From Hyphomicrobiales bacterium (lineage in GTDB: Bacteria; Pseudomonadota; Alphaproteobacteria; Rhizobiales; Rhizobiaceae), in assembly GCA_900473205.1 (NCBI GenBank), contig UCLB01000027.1:62001-126000 (forward strand): a DNA stretch of 64,000 nt, written 5' to 3'. Both the position numbers and the translations under genes were made by a program. The notes beneath the pieces are model-generated. The model was given only the letters and a program-made list of their open reading frames with translations. It made no database searches and was not told the DNA's origin. This document shows positions 61,218-64,000 of this stretch, in pieces (position 1 is the stretch's first letter; every line of letters starts with the position of its first letter).

Positions 61218-62750
61218 TCACAGCGGTATCGTGTCGTGTTTCTTCCAATGCGTCGTCACCTGCTTGTTGCGCAGTGAGGCAAAGGCGCGGGCGATGCGGC
61301 GGCGGGAGGAATGGGGCATGATAACCTCATCGATGAAGCCGCGTTCTGCCGCTACGAAGGGATTGGCGCAACGCTCTTCATATTCCTTGGTGCGTGCAGC
61401 GATCTTGACCGGGTCGGACAATTCGGAGCGGTAGAGAATTTCCGCCGCACCCTTTGGGCCCATGACAGCGATTTCCGCCGTCGGCCAGGCGTAGTTGACG
61501 TCGGCGCCGATATGTTTGGAGGCCATCACGTCATAGGCGCCGCCATAGGCCTTGCGGGTGATAAGAGTCACCATCGGCACGGTCGCTTCAGCATAGGCAA
61601 ACAGTAGCTTTGCGCCGTGTTTGATGACGCCGCCATATTCCTGCGCCACACCCGGCAGAAAGCCTGGTACATCCACCAGCGTCAAAAGTGGAATGTTGAA
61701 GGCATCGCAAAAGCGGACGAAGCGGGCGGCCTTGCGCGAGCTATCGATATCCAGGCAGCCCGCCAGCACCATCGGCTGGTTGGCGACAACGCCAACGGTC
61801 TGGCCTTCGAGGCGGATGAAGCCGGTGATGATGTTCTTGGCGAAGGCTTCCTGAATCTCGAAGAAATCGCCTTCATCAGCCAGCGCGTGGATCAGTTCCT
61901 TCATGTCGTAAGGCTTGTTGGAACTATCAGGGATCAGCGTGTCGAGCCGCTGCTCCAGCCGTGCCGGGTCATCGTGAAACGGGCGGCTCGGGGCTTTTTC
62001 GCGATTGTTGAGCGGCAGGAAGTCGAATAGCGCACGGACCGCCTCCAGTGCTTCGATGTCGTTTTCATAAGCACCATCGGCGACAGATGATTTTCGGGTG
62101 TGGGTGGAGGCGCCGCCCAGTTCTTCCGCGGTGACGATCTCGTTTGTGACGGTTTTCACCACATCCGGCCCGGTGACGAACATGTAGGAGGTATCGCGCA
62201 CCATAAAGATGAAATCCGTCATGGCTGGCGAATAGACCGCGCCGCCAGCGCAGGGGCCCATGATGACGGAGATTTGCGGGATGACGCCTGATACTTCGGC
62301 GTTGCGGCGGAAGACCTCGGCGTAACCGGCCAGCGACGCCACGCCTTCCTGAATACGCGCACCGCCGCTATCGTTAAGGCCGATCAGCGGCGCACCGGCG
62401 CGCACCGCCATATCCATGACCTTGCAAATCTTCTGCGCATGGGTTTCGGACAGCGAGCCGCCCAGAACGGTGAAATCCTGGCTGAAGACGTAGACTTGCC
62501 GGCCGTTGATGGTGCCCCAGCCGGTGACGACGCCATCGCCCGCTACTTTTTGCTCCGCCATGCCGAAATCCACCGCGCGGTGGGTGACATACATGTCGTA
62601 TTCTTCGAAGGAACCTTCATCGAGCAGAACATCAAGGCGCTCCCGCGCCGTCAGCTTGCCCTTGGCATGTTGCGCATCGATGCGCTTCTGGCCTCCGCCG
62701 AGCCTTGCTTGCGCCCGGCGCGCGTCCAATTCCTTGAGAACCGTCGGCAT
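61218..62750 (-). CDS. pccB: Propionyl-CoA carboxylase beta subunit (carboxyltransferase)
   Basis: A 510-residue carboxyltransferase. Acyl-CoA-binding segments [23 protein letters not shown] and [20 protein letters not shown] lead into the crotonase-like active sites: [44 protein letters not shown] and, in the second half, [51 protein letters not shown]. These are characteristic of PccB. It moves carboxyl from biotin to propionyl-CoA. Propionyl-CoA arises from odd-chain fat, branched amino acids and, in inositol users, from malonate semialdehyde. First gene of the pccB-pccA pair; the 98-base region upstream shows no clear motif. Confidence 0.93.
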   Translation of the reverse strand: MPTVLKELDARRAQARLGGGQKRIDAQHAKGKLTARERLDVLLDEGSFEEYDMYVTHRAVDFGMAEQKVAGDGVVTGWGTINGRQVYVFSQDFTVLGGSLSETHAQKICKVMDMAVRAGAPLIGLNDSGGARIQEGVASLAGYAEVFRRNAEVSGVIPQISVIMGPCAGGAVYSPAMTDFIFMVRDTSYMFVTGPDVVKTVTNEIVTAEELGGASTHTRKSSVADGAYENDIEALEAVRALFDFLPLNNREKAPSRPFHDDPARLEQRLDTLIPDSSNKPYDMKELIHALADEGDFFEIQEAFAKNIITGFIRLEGQTVGVVANQPMVLAGCLDIDSSRKAARFVRFCDAFNIPLLTLVDVPGFLPGVAQEYGGVIKHGAKLLFAYAEATVPMVTLITRKAYGGAYDVMASKHIGADVNYAWPTAEIAVMGPKGAAEILYRSELSDPVKIAARTKEYEERCANPFVAAERGFIDEVIMPHSSRRRIARAFASLRNKQVTTHWKKHDTIPL

Positions 62751-62848
62751 GCAACCTCCCTCATGCTGATATCGTCACATAGGCTTAGACGTGAAATCTC
62801 GAATTGAAAACAGTCTATTACGGCCAGATGTGAGGATTTCGATCTGGA

Positions 62849-63604
62849 TTAGAGAGATTGCGCCGCATTAATGGAGGAGACGAAGCGGCGTGTACGCTCC
62901 TGTTTGGGGGCACGGAAAATGGCTTCGGCAGTCCCCGTTTCCACCACTTTGCCAGCTTCCAAAAACACGACATTGTTGGCGATGCGCGACGCAAGGCGCA
63001 GATCGTGGGTGGCCATGACCATGGTGGTTCCCTCGCGGGCCAATTGGCCAAGCACGTCAACGACTTCCTCTGAAAGTTCCGGGTCTAGCGCCGAGGTCGG
63101 CTCGTCGCATAGCAGCACCTGCGGCGAGGGGCCGAGCGCGCGGGCAATGGCAACGCGCTGCTGCTGGCCGCCGGAGAGATTGGCGGGCCAGGCATCGGCC
63201 TTGTGCGCCATGCCGACCTTGGTCAGAAGCTCCATGGCGCGATCTCTTGCCTTCTCGCGCGACCATTTCTGCACGATCAACAAGCCTTCCATGACGTTTT
63301 CAATCGCGGTGCGATGCGGAAACAGCTGGAAGTTTTGGAACACCATACCCGTCTGACGGCGGATTTTCTGGATGGATTGCCACGTCACTTTCTTGCCTGA
63401 GGTAAATGCAATCGAGTCGGTGCCGATGCGCACCGTGCCCTCGGTCGGCAGCTCCAGCAGGTTGATGCAGCGCAGCAGCGTGCTTTTGCCGCCGCCGGAT
63501 GGGCCAACCAGCGCTGTGACGCTGCCTTCTGGAAATGTCAGCGAAATGTCTTTGAGGATGACAGCATCGCCGAAGCGTTTTTCGATATTGGAAAGCTCGA
63601 TCAT
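62849..63604 (-). CDS. Polar amino acid ABC transporter ATP-binding protein
   Basis: A 251-residue ATPase of the GlnQ/HisP class. Walker A GPSGGGKS (about residue 36), Q-loop MVFQNFQLFPHRTAIENV, signature LSGGQQQRVAIARAL, Walker B VLLCDEPTSALDP and switch histidine MATHDLRLA are intact. It energises uptake of a polar amino acid or opine-like compound. Its ATG overlaps the stop of the upstream permease gene (63601-63604), showing coupling. The binding-protein gene is beyond the window. Confidence 0.9.
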   Translation of the reverse strand: MIELSNIEKRFGDAVILKDISLTFPEGSVTALVGPSGGGKSTLLRCINLLELPTEGTVRIGTDSIAFTSGKKVTWQSIQKIRRQTGMVFQNFQLFPHRTAIENVMEGLLIVQKWSREKARDRAMELLTKVGMAHKADAWPANLSGGQQQRVAIARALGPSPQVLLCDEPTSALDPELSEEVVDVLGQLAREGTTMVMATHDLRLASRIANNVVFLEAGKVVETGTAEAIFRAPKQERTRRFVSSINAAQSL

Positions 63605-64000
63605 CGGCTGTTCTCCATCATGCCGCCATAACGGGCAAACCGCACTTCCAGCCGCGCCTGCAGGTTGGACAGCACGGAACTGAGGGCGAGATAGATGAGG
63701 GCGGCTTCAATGTAGAGGATAAGCGGTTCATACGTGGTGGCGACGATGCGCTGTGCGGACTGGAAAAGCTCCGGCACGGTGATAGCAGCGGCAAGCGACG
63801 TGTCTTTGACCAGCGAGATGAAGGTGTTGGACAGCGGCGGCACGGCCACACGGCTTGCCTGCGGAAGAATGGTGCGCTGCATGGCTTGACGCCAGCTCAT
63901 ACCGGTCGAAAACGCTGCTTCCCACTGGCCTTTGGGCACCGAGGAAATGGCGGCACGGATGATTTCAGACGTGTAGGCGCCGACATTCAGCGTGAAACCG
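63601..64000 (-). CDS. Polar amino acid ABC transporter permease (5' partial)
   Basis: The frame is open to the window edge, so the start is missing; about 133 residues are visible. The sequence entering the window, GFTLNVGAYTSEIIRAAISSVPKGQWEAAFSTGMS, is the EAA-type coupling region of HisM/GlnP permeases, followed by AMQRTILPQASRVAVPPLSNTFISLVKDTSLAAAITVPEL, the usual C-terminal half. It pairs with the ATPase downstream. Likely the third gene of a four-gene amino acid or opine importer that continues to the right. Confidence 0.9.
   Translation of the reverse strand, partial: GFTLNVGAYTSEIIRAAISSVPKGQWEAAFSTGMSWRQAMQRTILPQASRVAVPPLSNTFISLVKDTSLAAAITVPELFQSAQRIVATTYEPLILYIEAALIYLALSSVLSNLQARLEVRFARYGGMMENSR

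Noticed and set aside
1..64000. tRNA, rRNA, CRISPR arrays, insertion sequences, prophage
   Set aside because: No cloverleaf-like or rRNA sequence, no regular spaced repeats, and no transposase or phage genes were recognised on either strand. TelA resembles an integrase only in its active site.

Overview
The window is a gene-dense, GC-rich alphaproteobacterial chromosome segment that looks like Agrobacterium (Rhizobiaceae). Supporting evidence: a cellulose operon of the bcsN-bcsA-bcsB-bcsZ-bcsK type, the dctA/dctBD pair with a sigma-54 promoter, a BA14K-family protein, acvB-lpiA, a rhizobial-type intergenic palindrome and, most telling, a full-length telomere resolvase (protelomerase, TelA). 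TelA is the hallmark of the Agrobacterium clade with a linear second chromosome. The protein differs at many positions from the C58 TelA I remember, so I infer a related species or genomospecies rather than C58 itself. No rRNA, tRNA, CRISPR array, insertion sequence or prophage was seen. About fifty protein genes were identified; the two outermost are cut by the window edges.

Layout. 1-3.1 kb: a fused Gfo/Idh/MocA-aldo/keto reductase protein and an AGE-family sugar epimerase/isomerase. 3.2-12.3 kb: the cellulose synthesis operon. 12.4-17.1 kb: an Rrf2 regulator, a flavin reductase, an M20 amidohydrolase, a BcsL/CelD-type acetyltransferase with TPRs, and a half-size EamA transporter. 17.1-21.9 kb: C4-dicarboxylate uptake (dctA, divergent dctBD), with a recognisable -24/-12 promoter and two DctD-type dyads. 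22-28.5 kb: a BA14K protein, then a spermidine/putrescine-type ABC operon ending in a hydantoin racemase, with a divergent GntR gene. 28.5-31.5 kb: D-amino-acid dehydrogenase and alanine racemase with a divergent Lrp-type regulator. 31.5-33.9 kb: the thiamine salvage operon thiM-thiE-thiD behind a TPP riboswitch. 34-36 kb: inositol 2-dehydrogenase with an IolR-like box, and a LysR regulator.

36.2-47.6 kb is the most interesting part. A minus-strand cluster encodes a cytoplasmic sialidase-like protein, a PdxA2-like dehydrogenase, a DapA-like lyase, an iron-type alcohol dehydrogenase, a DUF1537 four-carbon acid sugar kinase and a GntR regulator. It is divergent from a complete Dpp/Opp-type ABC importer. 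The activities fit a route that takes 3-deoxy-D-lyxo-heptulosaric acid (Dha, a sugar of plant rhamnogalacturonan II) to pyruvate, D-threonate and dihydroxyacetone phosphate. This is my inference, but the carbon count and stereochemistry agree.

47.6-54.3 kb: telA, an M24 peptidase, and the acvB-lpiA pair for lysyl-phosphatidylglycerol metabolism. 54.4-59.1 kb: four enzymes suited to D-amino-acid peptides (M19 dipeptidase, S12 D-aminopeptidase, D-amino-acid transaminase, DmpA-type aminopeptidase). 59.2-62.8 kb: propionyl/acyl-CoA carboxylase pccB-pccA. 62.8-64 kb: the start of a polar amino acid ABC transporter.

No gene-free stretch exceeds 300 bases. The longest (42290-42577, 27511-27771 and 18471-18729) are divergent promoter regions described below.
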